A stretch of DNA of 64,000 nt from Streptomyces fructofermentans (GTDB lineage Bacteria; Actinomycetota; Actinomycetes; Streptomycetales; Streptomycetaceae). The translations under genes and the position numbers were made by a program. The stretch lies in NCBI RefSeq assembly GCF_014651055.1, contig NZ_BMWD01000011.1, positions 124,001-188,000 on the forward strand, written 5' to 3'. The notes below the pieces were generated by a model that made no database searches, was not told the origin of the DNA, and worked only from the letters and a program-made list of their open reading frames with translations. Positions within the stretch are counted from its first letter, which is position 1, and every line of letters begins with the position of its first letter. This document shows positions 39,883-48,513 of this stretch, piece after piece.

Positions 39883-40608
39883 ATGACGGATCAAGGCACC
39901 CCCGTTCCGGTAGATGGCTTCAGGGCCGTCGCCATTGATGCCGACTGGCCGGAATCACGGCAGTTCATGGGGAGCGGCTACAACCGAGTCACCGGCGACA
40001 TCCATGTGCACCTGTGGTTTGGCTCTGCGTCCCACGACCCCGAGGTTGAGCACGTCATCGTCTTCAGCGCCTCATCCGGCAACGCGAAGGCCAGAGAGGC
40101 ACTGGAGGACGCTTTGGAGGACTACTGCTATCCCGACGAGGGACTTCCGGCCGGCCTGCCTGCCTCCGAACCCGTCACTGTCACCGCAGACGGGGAACCC
40201 GTGACGTTCGAACTCTGGCGGAACAGCAGCACCCCTTACTGGGTCGCCCGGGGCCGTGTCGGGAGTACCGAAGTGGTCCTGTCCGGCTCCGGGACGGAAC
40301 CCGGCGAGCTGCGCCTGGTCCGCGTGAACGACCTGTCCGCGTACTCGGCCCCGATCGCGTCCCTCCCGGCCCGGGAAGCGATCTCCGTTGCCATGGGAAG
40401 CGATCTCCAGGCGACGCCCAGCAGGCAATTGCAGGTCGAGGAGGCGGACACCGCGCTGCGGACCCTGCGCGACATCGCCGCCCGGAACGCCGCTCTTGGG
40501 GGACCCGGCCGGGAATTGCACGGCGAGGAGGCGGACACGACGATGCGCGCCCTGCGCCACATCGCCCAGAACGCCGGCCCTGCGGGACAGTTGGGAGCAG
40601 AGAGCTGA
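39883..40608 (+). CDS. Hypothetical protein with a duplicated C-terminal segment
   Basis: A 241-aa soluble protein that I do not recognise. The first 140 residues look globular (GFRAVAIDADWPESRQF, GDIHVHLWFG, PYWVARGRVGSTEVVLSG). The C-terminus contains two similar helices: QLQVEEADTALRTLRDIAAR and ELHGEEADTTMRALRHIAQN, 33 residues apart. AAGGAGA precedes the ATG. It lies just beyond the integrase remnant and may be cargo of the lost element. Codon use is somewhat less GC-biased than in the core genes, which fits transfer. Confidence 0.72.
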   Translation: MTDQGTPVPVDGFRAVAIDADWPESRQFMGSGYNRVTGDIHVHLWFGSASHDPEVEHVIVFSASSGNAKAREALEDALEDYCYPDEGLPAGLPASEPVTVTADGEPVTFELWRNSSTPYWVARGRVGSTEVVLSGSGTEPGELRLVRVNDLSAYSAPIASLPAREAISVAMGSDLQATPSRQLQVEEADTALRTLRDIAARNAALGGPGRELHGEEADTTMRALRHIAQNAGPAGQLGAES

Positions 40609-40849
40609 TCAGCTCCCGCCGCCCTGGCCCACTCCTGGAAGGCCGATCAGAGGCATCTGCCAGATCTCGTAGGTGCCTCCGATTCGTTGTGCGGGACCTC
40701 GCCGAGCCCTCCTGGGGCCTCGCCGGGAGGGGTGGGCCCCCTCCGGGTCTCGGCCGCTGCTCGGGAAATCCCGTGCGGCCGTGAACTCTTCGCGGGGCAG
40801 CGGGGAACAACGGGTGACACGCTCGACCCGACCCGCTGACGGAGGACCC

Positions 40850-41449
40850 GTGACCGGACCACCGGCGCCCGACCCCGGCGACGAGCACGACGGCCGTGTC
40901 GTCGCGCGGTCACTGGAGCATCCGGAGCTGTTCGCCCGGCTGTACGACCGGTACGCACCCGACATCCACCGGTACGCCGCCCGGCGCCTCGGCGGCCACG
41001 CGGCGGACGACGTCACGGCCGACACGTTCCTGACCGCGTTCCGGGTGCGTGCCCGCTACGACGTCTCGCGGGCCAGTGCCCGGCCCTGGCTGTACGGCAT
41101 CGCCGCGCACCTCATCGGCAGACAGCGCCGGAAGGAGGTACGCGGTCTGCGGGCGCTGGCCAGGACCGGCCGGGACCCCGTCGCGGCCGGCTGGGTCGAG
41201 GACACCGCGGACCTGGTCGCCGACCGTGCCCCGCTCGCGGACGCGCTCGCCGCGCTGTCCGCCGCCGACCGGCATGTTCTGCTGCTCGTGGCCTGGGCCG
41301 ACCTCACCTACCAGGAGGTCGCCGAGGCGCTCGGCATACCCGTCGGGACCGTGCGGTCCCGGCTCAACCGGGCCCGCCGCAAGGTACGGGCCGCGCTGGG
41401 TGCCGACCCGGCGCTCGTGGGCGGAGTGACGGAGGTGGTCCGGCTGTGA
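40850..41449 (+). CDS. ECF-type RNA polymerase sigma factor
   Basis: A 199-aa sigma factor. Region 2 runs FARLYDRYAPDIHRYAARRLG and DDVTADTFLTAF; region 4 is LSAADRHVLLLVAWADLTYQEVAEAL followed by GTVRSRLNRARRKVRA. The GTG at 40850 follows GGAGGA; the frame is open to 40673 but that part looks non-coding. It overlaps the next gene by 4 nt (GTGA), and that gene's product has one membrane helix, a likely anti-sigma or sigma-linked partner. The combination is common in Streptomyces; the signal sensed is unknown. Confidence 0.9.
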   Translation: MTGPPAPDPGDEHDGRVVARSLEHPELFARLYDRYAPDIHRYAARRLGGHAADDVTADTFLTAFRVRARYDVSRASARPWLYGIAAHLIGRQRRKEVRGLRALARTGRDPVAAGWVEDTADLVADRAPLADALAALSAADRHVLLLVAWADLTYQEVAEALGIPVGTVRSRLNRARRKVRAALGADPALVGGVTEVVRL

Positions 41450-42408
41450 ACGTGGACGAGATGAGGGACGTACGCGAGTTCCGGGCCGGGGCGCCGACGC
41501 CCGACCGGGCACGGCTCGCCGAGGGGCGGGACCGGCTGAGCGGCGCCGCGGCGCGTGGCCGGGGGCGCCGGCTTCGGGCCGACTGGCGGTTCGCCGCGGT
41601 CGGGGCCGCCGCCGCGCTCACCGCGGTGGCCGTGCTGGCCGCCGGCCTCGGAGGGGGCGGCCGCGACGGTGCGCGGCGCACGGTGCCGGCCGCGCCGGGT
41701 TCGGCGCGGGAGGTGCTGGAACGGGCCGCGTCCGCGGTGGAGCGGGCCGATCCGCCGCCCGCGCCGCACGCGGGCCAGTGGGTCTACGAGAAGAGGATCT
41801 CGGCCGATCCCGGGATCTGGCCCAAGAGTGCCGCCCCGCCCGAGCCGGAGCCGGAGCCCCGGGAGCGCTGGGTGCGGTACGCGGACCCGCGCTTCGAGAA
41901 CGGCAGGGAGGGCGACGACCGCTCCCTGCGCGAACGGCTCCGTTTCCTCGACGAGCTGCCGGACGACCCGGCCGCCGTGCTGAAGGAGGTCCGCGCCTAC
42001 TACCCGTCCGGGAAGGGCGGCCTCGAGTCCGAGGGGGAGCAGGACATGGGTGCGCTGCATGTGATGTTCAAGTCCCAGCCCATGCCGCCGCAGGCGCTCG
42101 CCAAGCTGTACCGCGCACTGGCCGCGGTCCCCGGCGTCGAGGTCACCGACCACGTGCGGGACCTCGCGGGCCGGGACGCCCTCGCGGTCGGGCACCACGA
42201 GAAGGGGCAGGTGGTCCGCCGCGAGATCCTGATCGACCCGAACACGTACCAGTACCTCGGCGACCGGCAGATCGTCGTCAAGGACTACAAGCGTTCGTAC
42301 CCGGGCGCCGAGGACACGCCCGACCGGCCGTGGAACGCGGGCGACCTCATGTCCCAGAACGCGCTCCTGGCCACGGGCGTCGTCGACCACAAGGGCGACC
42401 GCCCCTGA
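41446..42408 (+). CDS. CU044_5270 family protein, probable sigma-linked membrane protein
   Basis: A 320-aa protein. The cytoplasmic N-terminus (MNVDEMRDVREFRAGAPTPD) is followed by one membrane helix (ADWRFAAVGAAAALTAVAVLAAGL, about 45-68) and a large external domain. Family hallmarks are PAPHAGQWVYEKRI and the final segments with VVKDYKRSYPG and NALLATGVVDHKG. These proteins are typically encoded with an ECF sigma factor, as here with a GTGA overlap, and are thought to act as its membrane-bound regulator. No HxxxCxxC anti-sigma motif is present, so an anti-sigma role is inferred from context only. Confidence 0.82.
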   Translation: MNVDEMRDVREFRAGAPTPDRARLAEGRDRLSGAAARGRGRRLRADWRFAAVGAAAALTAVAVLAAGLGGGGRDGARRTVPAAPGSAREVLERAASAVERADPPPAPHAGQWVYEKRISADPGIWPKSAAPPEPEPEPRERWVRYADPRFENGREGDDRSLRERLRFLDELPDDPAAVLKEVRAYYPSGKGGLESEGEQDMGALHVMFKSQPMPPQALAKLYRALAAVPGVEVTDHVRDLAGRDALAVGHHEKGQVVRREILIDPNTYQYLGDRQIVVKDYKRSYPGAEDTPDRPWNAGDLMSQNALLATGVVDHKGDRP

Positions 42409-42651
42409 CATCCGGTGGGGGCGGCGGCTGTCCGCCCGCACGACGGGATCGCGCGGGTGACCGTCCGGGGAGGGGACGGCCCCGGCCCCGGCCGGGGTCC
42501 CCGCGACGGGGCCGCGACCCGGTGCCCGTCCGGCTCGGATCCGCCGCCGGTGCCCGGGCCGTGACACCCCGCCAGGCGCGTGTCCACGCCGACGGCCGAC
42601 AGACTCGGCCCACCTGGGTGATCAGCGGTGGCGGGCCGCATCACCCGCTCC

Positions 42652-42657
42652 TAGCTT
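42652..42657 (+). promoter_or_regulatory. -10 box of a leaderless promoter for the beta-helix gene
   Basis: TAGCTT ends 6 nt before the ATG at 42664, with no ribosome binding site. Confidence 0.5.
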
Positions 42658-42663
42658 CGGCAT

Positions 42664-43773
42664 ATGACCAAACGACAGATGGCATACCTGGCCTGCACCG
42701 CGGCAGTCATGGTGTCGGGGCTGGGTGCCGCACCTCCGGCGAACGACCGGACGGTTCACGTAGTACGTCCCGGCAAGACGATCCAGGCGGCCGTGGACGC
42801 CGCGAAACCGGGGGACACGATCATCATCGCCCCCGGTACCTACAAGGAGAGCGTCAACATCACCGTGCCGGGCCTGACCCTCCAGGGCGCCGGCGCCCGA
42901 TCCACCGTCATCGTGCCCGGCGAGGCCTCCGCCGGCACCTGTGCCAAGACCGGCAACGGCATCTGCGTCACCGGCACGGCCGACCGTCCCCTGCAGCGCG
43001 TCACCCTGCGCTCGCTGACACTCAGGGGCTTCACCAAGAGCGGCCTGTGGGCGACGAGGACCGACCGCCTGAGGGTCATCGGCGTCACCGCCGAGAAGAA
43101 CGGCACGTGGGGCCTCGCCCAGGAGCGTTCCGTACGCGGCCTGTTCAGCCACAACACCGCCGTGAACAACGGCGACGCCGGGCTGTTCGTGGCCAACACC
43201 GTGGACCGGGAGGAGGGGGCCCAGGACGCCAGGGGCACGGTGCTCCGGCACAACCGCGTGCTCGGCAACCGGATCGGCGTCACCGTGAGGCGGCTGCGGA
43301 ACGTGACCGTCGACCACAACGAGGCGATCGGGAACTGCGCCGCGATGTTCGTGGTCGGCGACGAGGGCAAGCCGCGCGCCGGAGCGATCGCGGTGCGCCG
43401 CAACAACGTCCGCGCCAACAACAAGCTCTGCCCCGCGACACCCCGGCTGCCCTTCCTCCAGGGCTCGGGCATCGTCCTCACCGGCGTCGAGAGGACGACG
43501 GTGACGGGCAACAGGGTCGTGGACAACGTCGGCAAGTCCCCGCTGTCGGGCGGCATCGTGCTGTTCAAGAGCTTCGTGGGGGCCGTCAACGAGAACAACG
43601 AGATCCGCGACAACGTCGTGCTGCGCAACAGCACGGACCTGGCCAACCGGGACGTCGGGACGGGCAACACGTTCCGCAGCAACCGGTGCGCGGTCTCCGA
43701 ACCGGCCGGGCTGTGCCCGCCGGCCGTGCCCACAGCCGGTGCGTCCGGCACGACCACCCAGGCGAGGCACTAG
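42664..43773 (+). CDS. Secreted right-handed parallel beta-helix protein
   Basis: A 369-aa protein with a signal peptide (basic MTKRQ, hydrophobic core to about residue 23, Ala/Pro cleavage zone). The mature part is a pectin-lyase-like parallel beta-helix: VVRPGKTIQAAVDAAKPGDT followed by repeated turns with Asn stacks (VTAEKNGTWGL, NTAVNNGDAGLF, NRVLGNRIGVTV). It could bind or cleave a polysaccharide; no clear catalytic lyase residues stand out. It is immediately upstream of the methyltransferase gene (no gap) at the edge of the pigment cluster, so it may act at the spore surface, but this is inference. Probable leaderless start. Confidence 0.82.
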   Translation: MTKRQMAYLACTAAVMVSGLGAAPPANDRTVHVVRPGKTIQAAVDAAKPGDTIIIAPGTYKESVNITVPGLTLQGAGARSTVIVPGEASAGTCAKTGNGICVTGTADRPLQRVTLRSLTLRGFTKSGLWATRTDRLRVIGVTAEKNGTWGLAQERSVRGLFSHNTAVNNGDAGLFVANTVDREEGAQDARGTVLRHNRVLGNRIGVTVRRLRNVTVDHNEAIGNCAAMFVVGDEGKPRAGAIAVRRNNVRANNKLCPATPRLPFLQGSGIVLTGVERTTVTGNRVVDNVGKSPLSGGIVLFKSFVGAVNENNEIRDNVVLRNSTDLANRDVGTGNTFRSNRCAVSEPAGLCPPAVPTAGASGTTTQARH

Positions 43774-44802
43774 ATGACAACCGTCGATCCCGCTCCCCCG
43801 GCACCCATGCGGCTGAGGGAGATCGTTTTCGGGGCGGCCTGCGCCGCCGCCGTACGAGCCGCCGCCCGCCTCGGTGTGGCGGACGCCCTCGACGAGACGC
43901 CCATGTCCGTGGAGGACCTGTCGGCGGCGGTGAAGACCCAGCCGCAGACACTGCGCCGGCTGCTGCGCGCGCTGTCCTGCCAGGGTGTCTTCACCGAACG
44001 CCCCGACGGCAACTTCGCGCACACCGAGATGTCCCGGCTCCTGCGCGAGGACGATCCGAACAGCCTGCGGTACATCGCGCTGTGGTGCACCGAGCCGTGG
44101 ACGTGGAACGTCTGGCCCAAGCTCGACGAGGCCGTGCGCTCCGGCACGAACGTCTTCGAGGACGTGTACGACAGGGAGTTCTTCACCTATCTCAACGAAG
44201 AGGCCCCCGAGTCCGCGTACGTGTTCAACCGCGCCATGACGACGTCCAGCGAGCAGTCGGCGCGGGACGTCGCGAACCTCCTGGACCTGACCGGGGTGTC
44301 CTCGGTCGCCGACATCGGCGGCGGTCAGGGGCGCGTCGTGGCGAGCCTGCTGGAGAAGCACCCCGGGCTGCACGGCACACTGCTCGACCTGCCGGGCGTG
44401 GTGAAGAACGCCGACCTGCGGCTGTGCGACGGCGGCGCGCTCGCGCCGCGGGTGGACATCGTGGCCGGCGACTGCCGCGAGGACATTCCCGTCCAGGCGG
44501 ACGTGTACATCATCAAGAACATCCTGGAGTGGGACGACGACAGCACCCGCAGGGCGCTGGCGAACGTCCGGCGCGCGGCGCGGCCCGGTGCCCGTGTCGT
44601 CGTCATCGAGAACCTCGTGGACGACACCCCGTCGATGAAGTTCACGACGGCCATGGACCTGCTGCTGCTCCTCAACGTGGGGGGCGCCAAGCACACCAGG
44701 CAGAGCATGGTGGACCGGCTGACGGACGCGGGGCTGGTCATCGAGGCGATCAACCCTGTCAACGCGTACCTCCACGCCTTCGAGTGCACCATCCCCGGCT
44801 GA
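43774..44802 (+). CDS. SAM-dependent O-methyltransferase of the spore pigment locus
   Basis: A 342-aa class I methyltransferase of the aromatic polyketide O-methyltransferase family (DmpM/TcmN-like). An N-terminal dimerisation winged helix (about 15-95) is followed by a SAM-binding domain with VADIGGGQGRVVASLLE near 170 and the acid loop VAGDCREDIPVQADVYIIKN. The final ALRN-type helices fit. It lies beside a type II PKS and is convergent with the TcmI-type cyclase gene, sharing a strong terminator. It probably methylates a hydroxyl of the spore pigment. It starts the base after the beta-helix stop codon. Confidence 0.88.
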   Translation: MTTVDPAPPAPMRLREIVFGAACAAAVRAAARLGVADALDETPMSVEDLSAAVKTQPQTLRRLLRALSCQGVFTERPDGNFAHTEMSRLLREDDPNSLRYIALWCTEPWTWNVWPKLDEAVRSGTNVFEDVYDREFFTYLNEEAPESAYVFNRAMTTSSEQSARDVANLLDLTGVSSVADIGGGQGRVVASLLEKHPGLHGTLLDLPGVVKNADLRLCDGGALAPRVDIVAGDCREDIPVQADVYIIKNILEWDDDSTRRALANVRRAARPGARVVVIENLVDDTPSMKFTTAMDLLLLLNVGGAKHTRQSMVDRLTDAGLVIEAINPVNAYLHAFECTIPG

Positions 44803-44813
44803 CCGGACGACAC

Positions 44814-44856
44814 CGAGGCCGCCGGTTCCGCGTATGTCGCGGAGCCGGCGGCCTCG
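44814..44856. terminator. Bidirectional terminator between methyltransferase and cyclase genes
   Basis: A 19-bp stem (44814-44832 with 44838-44856) with one G-T pair and a 5-nt loop. It separates convergent transcripts. Confidence 0.92.
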
Positions 44857-44875
44857 TGGTTCTCCGGGTGGCCCC

Positions 44876-45208
44876 TCAGGACCTGGCGTCCCGCTCCCAG
44901 CGGTAGAAGCAGTGCGCCATGGCGTCCTTGGGGCTGCGCCACGTCTCGGGGTCGTACGCGCTGACGTACGCCGACAGCTGCTCGCTGACACCGCGGAACT
45001 CGGGGTGCCCGGCCAGCTTCGCGATGGCGGGCGCGGGGTCCTGGTCGGATTCGATGAGGTGCATGTACACCTCGCCGAACTGGAAGAGGCTGCGCCGCCT
45101 GACGCCGATCAGGTGCGGGAGCTCACCGCCGTCGGAGGCGGCGAACACGTCGGCGATCGCCGGTGCCGAACCGGGCGCCATGCGGGCCACGATCAGGGCG
45201 TGGTGCAT
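44876..45208 (-). CDS. whiE-ORFVII: TcmI family type II polyketide cyclase (WhiE ORFVII type)
   Basis: A 110-aa small cyclase of the dimeric alpha-beta barrel TcmI family. MHHALIVARMAPGSAPAIADVF opens it; FQFGEVYMHLIE and the final AHCFYRWE are family marks. It catalyses the last ring closures of the aromatic polyketide. It is the last gene of the minus-strand operon, 24 nt after the aromatase/cyclase. Confidence 0.9.
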   Translation of the reverse strand: MHHALIVARMAPGSAPAIADVFAASDGGELPHLIGVRRRSLFQFGEVYMHLIESDQDPAPAIAKLAGHPEFRGVSEQLSAYVSAYDPETWRSPKDAMAHCFYRWERDARS

Positions 45209-45232
45209 CGGGTCTCCTTCCTGGGCCGGCGG

Positions 45233-45712
45233 TCAGCCGGGCGTGACGGGCGCCTTGCGGCGGTCGCGGGCGACCTGCTCGATCCGGTCCCGGATGAGGG
45301 CGAGCTGCGTGCGGGAGTTGCGGTTGATGTTGTCCGTCATCCAGGCGTCGTCGACCGGGGCGTCGGGCTTCATCGCGAAGTCCTGCACCCAGCGCATCCG
45401 GGTGCCGCCGGGCAGTTCCACGTACTCCCAGAAGATGTCCATGTGCGCGAAGGGGCCGGTCTCGACGCGGCGGGCCCGGACGGTCCGCGCGACGCGGTCG
45501 GGCGTCCGCTCCGACACCCAGCTCCAGACCTTCCCGTTCTCGTCCGGGTGCATGGTCAGGCGGAACGTCGTCGTGTCGCCCTCGCGGCGGAGCACTTCGA
45601 CGGACGCGTACTCGCTGAAGAGCTCCGGCCAGTTCTCGATGTCGTTGGTGATGTCCCAGACGAGGTCGAGGGGGGCGTCGACGGTGATGCTGTTCTCGGT
45701 GTGTCCTGCCAC
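45233..45712 (-). CDS. whiE-ORFVI: Aromatase/cyclase, SRPBCC fold (WhiE ORFVI type)
   Basis: A 159-aa START-like aromatase/cyclase that guides first-ring cyclisation of the poly-beta-ketone. Family motifs: SITVDAPLDLVWDITNDIENWPEL at the N-terminus (split over the first 30 residues) and RWVQDFAMKPDAPVDDAWM near 110-130. The GTG start is one base past the ACP stop (TGA-a-GTG), so translation is coupled. Single-domain, as in spore-pigment clusters. Confidence 0.9.
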   Translation of the reverse strand: MAGHTENSITVDAPLDLVWDITNDIENWPELFSEYASVEVLRREGDTTTFRLTMHPDENGKVWSWVSERTPDRVARTVRARRVETGPFAHMDIFWEYVELPGGTRMRWVQDFAMKPDAPVDDAWMTDNINRNSRTQLALIRDRIEQVARDRRKAPVTPG

Positions 45713-45713
45713 T

Positions 45714-45974
45714 TCAGGCTCCAGCCTTGAGGGTGCTGTTGACGAGGTCGAGGAACTCGCGGGGCGACTTGCAGCGCTCTGCGTCGGGAGGGAGCGGCCG
45801 GCTGTACCGGTTCTCCAGCTCGCCGACGATGCCGAGGAGGCCGAGCGAGTCGAGGCCGAACGAGGCGAAGGGCGTCTCCGGCGCCTGTTCGAGCTCCCGG
45901 GGGTCGACCGTGACACCGGCCGACTGCTTCATGAGGGTGGCCAGCTCGTGGAACGTCACTTCGGTGGTGATCAT
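45714..45974 (-). CDS. whiE-ORFV: Acyl carrier protein of the type II PKS (WhiE ORFV type)
   Basis: An 86-aa ACP. The phosphopantetheine attachment serine is Ser43 in FGLDSLGLL. It carries the growing polyketide between KS-alpha/CLF and the cyclases. The ATG overlaps the CLF stop by 4 nt (ATGA). The length is typical. Confidence 0.94.
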   Translation of the reverse strand: MITTEVTFHELATLMKQSAGVTVDPRELEQAPETPFASFGLDSLGLLGIVGELENRYSRPLPPDAERCKSPREFLDLVNSTLKAGA

Positions 45975-47248
45975 GCGGGTGTTCTCCTTCCCGCCCGGTC
46001 CTGTCGGGCGGAGTCGCCGCCGCGGCGCAGTACCAGCGCCGCGTTGGAGCCCATGAGTCCCCGGCTGAGGACCAGGGCCGTGCGCAGCTCGGCGGGGCGA
46101 GCGCGGGACATCACCAGATCGAGGTCGTGGCAGATGTCGAACACGTTGGGAGTGGGGGGTACCTGGCCGTGCTCCATCGCGAGTACCGCGGCCGCGATGT
46201 CCAGCACGGGCGCTCCGCAGTAGGCGCGGCCCGTACCGGTCTTGGGCGCCGTGACGGGTACCCGGGTGCCGTGCGCGCCCAGGGCGTCGGCGATGGCCAG
46301 CGCCTCGGCGCGGTCCGCCTCCGGCACGCCCAGGGCGTCGGCGAACACGACGTCGACCTCCTCGGGCGCGCAGCCCGCCTCGTCGAGGGCGCCGCGGATC
46401 GCGCGGGCGAGCCCTTCCCTGGACCGTTCCCAGCCGGAGACGCCGGTGAAGGTGGAGGCGTGGCCGGCGACCGTGGCCCGGACGGTCGCTCCGCGGTCGC
46501 GGGCGCGGTCCTCGTCCTCGACGACGAGCATGGCGCCGCCCTCCGCGGGCACGAAGCCGCAGGCCCCCGTGGTGAACGGGCGGTAGGCGCGGTCGGGGTC
46601 GTCGACGGTGCTGAGCCCGGGGTATCCGAGCTGGCAGACCATCGAGTACGGGGCGAGGGGTGCCTCCGCGGCGCCGACGACGACCACGCCGGTGCCGCGC
46701 CGTACCGCTCCGGCGGCGTGCGCGACGGCGTCCAGGCCGCCCGCCTCGTCGCTGGCGACCACTCCGCACGGCCCCTTGAAGCCGCTACGGATGGAGATCT
46801 GGCCGGTGCTGGCGGCGTAGAACCAGGCGATGGACTGGTACGGGCCGACGAACTTCGACCCCTTGCCCCACAGCTTCTGGAGTTCCCGCTGTCCGAACTC
46901 GCCGCCGCCCGACCCGGCGGCGGTGACCACGCCGACGGAGAACGGCTCAGCGGGGTCGCCGCTGCCGATCCCTGCGTCGTCGAGGGCGTGCGCCGCCGCC
47001 GTCATGGCGAAGTGGCTGAACCGGTCGGTCTGGACGAGGAAGTTCTCCTCGACGACCGTCGAGGCGTCGAACGCCCTCACCTCGCCCGCCACGCGGAGCG
47101 GCAGGTGCCCGCATCCCTCGCGGGTGATCCGGTCCAGGACGTTGAGGCCTTCGCTGACGGACTTCCAGTACGCGTCCGTGTTCAGGCCGTTGGGCGCGAT
47201 CACACCGATTCCGGTGACGGCCACGCGCCGCGGGTGCTGAGTGCTCAT
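45971..47248 (-). CDS. whiE-ORFIV: Ketosynthase chain length factor (KS-beta, WhiE ORFIV type)
   Basis: A 425-aa KS-like subunit that pairs with KS-alpha and sets chain length. The position matching the KS-alpha active cysteine is Glu168, in ASDEAGGLDA; most CLFs have Gln there (EQAGGLDA). The rest of the thiolase fold is intact (VTAPKTGTGRAYCGAPVLD replaces the usual GHSLGA-type loop). The ATG overlaps the KS-alpha stop by 4 nt. The last 15 residues are basic and Gln/Arg-rich. Confidence 0.93.
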   Translation of the reverse strand: MSTQHPRRVAVTGIGVIAPNGLNTDAYWKSVSEGLNVLDRITREGCGHLPLRVAGEVRAFDASTVVEENFLVQTDRFSHFAMTAAAHALDDAGIGSGDPAEPFSVGVVTAAGSGGGEFGQRELQKLWGKGSKFVGPYQSIAWFYAASTGQISIRSGFKGPCGVVASDEAGGLDAVAHAAGAVRRGTGVVVVGAAEAPLAPYSMVCQLGYPGLSTVDDPDRAYRPFTTGACGFVPAEGGAMLVVEDEDRARDRGATVRATVAGHASTFTGVSGWERSREGLARAIRGALDEAGCAPEEVDVVFADALGVPEADRAEALAIADALGAHGTRVPVTAPKTGTGRAYCGAPVLDIAAAVLAMEHGQVPPTPNVFDICHDLDLVMSRARPAELRTALVLSRGLMGSNAALVLRRGGDSARQDRAGRRTPA

Positions 47249-48513
47249 CGTGTCCTCCCGCCCGGCCCGGTCAGCAGTACCGCGGACTGGAAGCCGCCGA
47301 AGCCGCTGCCGACGGAGAGCACGTTCTTCAGCTTCCGCGGGCGTGCGGTGCGCGGCACGTAGTCGAGGTCGCAGTCGGGGTCGGGGGTCTCGTAGTTCGC
47401 CGTCGGCGGCACCACCTGGTGCTTCAGGGCGAGGACGCAGGCGACCAGCTCGATCGCGCCGATCGCGCCGAGGGAGTGCCCCACCATGGACTTGATGGAG
47501 CTCATGGGCGTGTCGTGGGCGTGGGCGCCCAGGGAGCGCTTCACCGCGGCGGTCTCGTGCCGGTCGTTCTGCCTGGTGCCCGAGCCGTGCGCGTTGACGT
47601 AGTCGATCTCGGTCGGGTCGAGACGGGCCTGGTCGAGCGTGGTGTCGATCGCCCGGGCCATCTCCAGCCCCTCGCCGGTCAGACCGGTCATGTGGTACGC
47701 GTTGCCGTAGGTGGCGTAGCCGCTGATCTCGCAGTAGATGTGCGCGCCGCGGGCCCGGGCGTGCTCGTACTCCTCCAGGATCAGCACCGCCGCGCCCTCG
47801 CCCATGACGAAGCCGTTGCGGTGGGCGTCGAAGGGCTTGGAGGCGTGCTCGGGGTCGTCGTTGCTGTCCGAGGTCGCCCTGATGGCGTCGAAGCAGGCCA
47901 TGGTGATCGGTGAGATCGGCGAGTCCGACGCCCCGGCGATGCAGACGTCGGCGCGGCCCTCCTCGATGGTGTGGAAGGCGTAGCCGACCGCGTCGAGTCC
48001 GGAGGTGCAGCCGGTGGAGACGGTCTGCACGGGTCCGTGGACGCCGTGGCGCTCCGCGACGACCGAGGCGAGCGTGCTCGGCGAGAACGCCATGTGCAGT
48101 TTCGGGCCGGCCGCGCGGTGGTCCACGTCCCACCGCTGCCCGCCCTCGCTGACCAGGACGTAGTCGCGTTCCAGGCGGGTGGTGCCGCCGACGGCGCTGC
48201 CCAGGGAGACAGCGGTGCGCCAGGGGTCCGCCCACTCGGTGTCGAGGCCGGAGTCGCGTACCGCCTCGTCGGCGGCCACCACGGCGAACTGGATGTACCG
48301 GTCCGCGTGTTCGCCGAGCTCCGGGTCGAGGCCGTGCGCGAGCGGGTCGAAGTCGCACTCGGCGGCGATGCGCGAACGCAGTCCCGCCGGATCGAACAGC
48401 GTGATGCCGCGGGTCGCGGTACGGCCTCCGGAGAGGAGGTCCCAGAACGCCGTCGCCCCGATGCCGCCCGGTGCGACCACGCCGACGCCCGTGACGGCCA
48501 CCCGCCGGGTCAC
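47245..48513 (-). CDS. whiE-ORFIII: Beta-ketoacyl synthase KS-alpha (WhiE ORFIII type)
   Basis: A 422-aa condensing enzyme of the minimal type II PKS. The nucleophile is Cys169 (TVSTGCTSGLDAVG); the catalytic histidines are in NAHGSGTRQNDRHE and SMVGHSLGAIGAIE. It extends malonyl-derived chains on the ACP together with the CLF. The GTG start overlaps the cupin stop (GTGA). Its motifs are closest to the spore-pigment group rather than antibiotic KSs as I recall them, supported by the cupin and SchA/CurD genes alongside. Confidence 0.95.
   Translation of the reverse strand: MTRRVAVTGVGVVAPGGIGATAFWDLLSGGRTATRGITLFDPAGLRSRIAAECDFDPLAHGLDPELGEHADRYIQFAVVAADEAVRDSGLDTEWADPWRTAVSLGSAVGGTTRLERDYVLVSEGGQRWDVDHRAAGPKLHMAFSPSTLASVVAERHGVHGPVQTVSTGCTSGLDAVGYAFHTIEEGRADVCIAGASDSPISPITMACFDAIRATSDSNDDPEHASKPFDAHRNGFVMGEGAAVLILEEYEHARARGAHIYCEISGYATYGNAYHMTGLTGEGLEMARAIDTTLDQARLDPTEIDYVNAHGSGTRQNDRHETAAVKRSLGAHAHDTPMSSIKSMVGHSLGAIGAIELVACVLALKHQVVPPTANYETPDPDCDLDYVPRTARPRKLKNVLSVGSGFGGFQSAVLLTGPGGRTR

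Noticed and set aside
40790..40852. Autoregulated ECF promoter (ggaac ... ctcg) before the sigma gene
   Set aside because: GGAAC at 40803 is followed by a poor -10 at the wrong distance (13 nt), so the match is no better than chance.
41778..44906. A 1042-codon plus-strand frame across three genes
   Set aside because: It overlaps CU044_5270, the beta-helix gene and the methyltransferase in another frame and has only low-complexity content.
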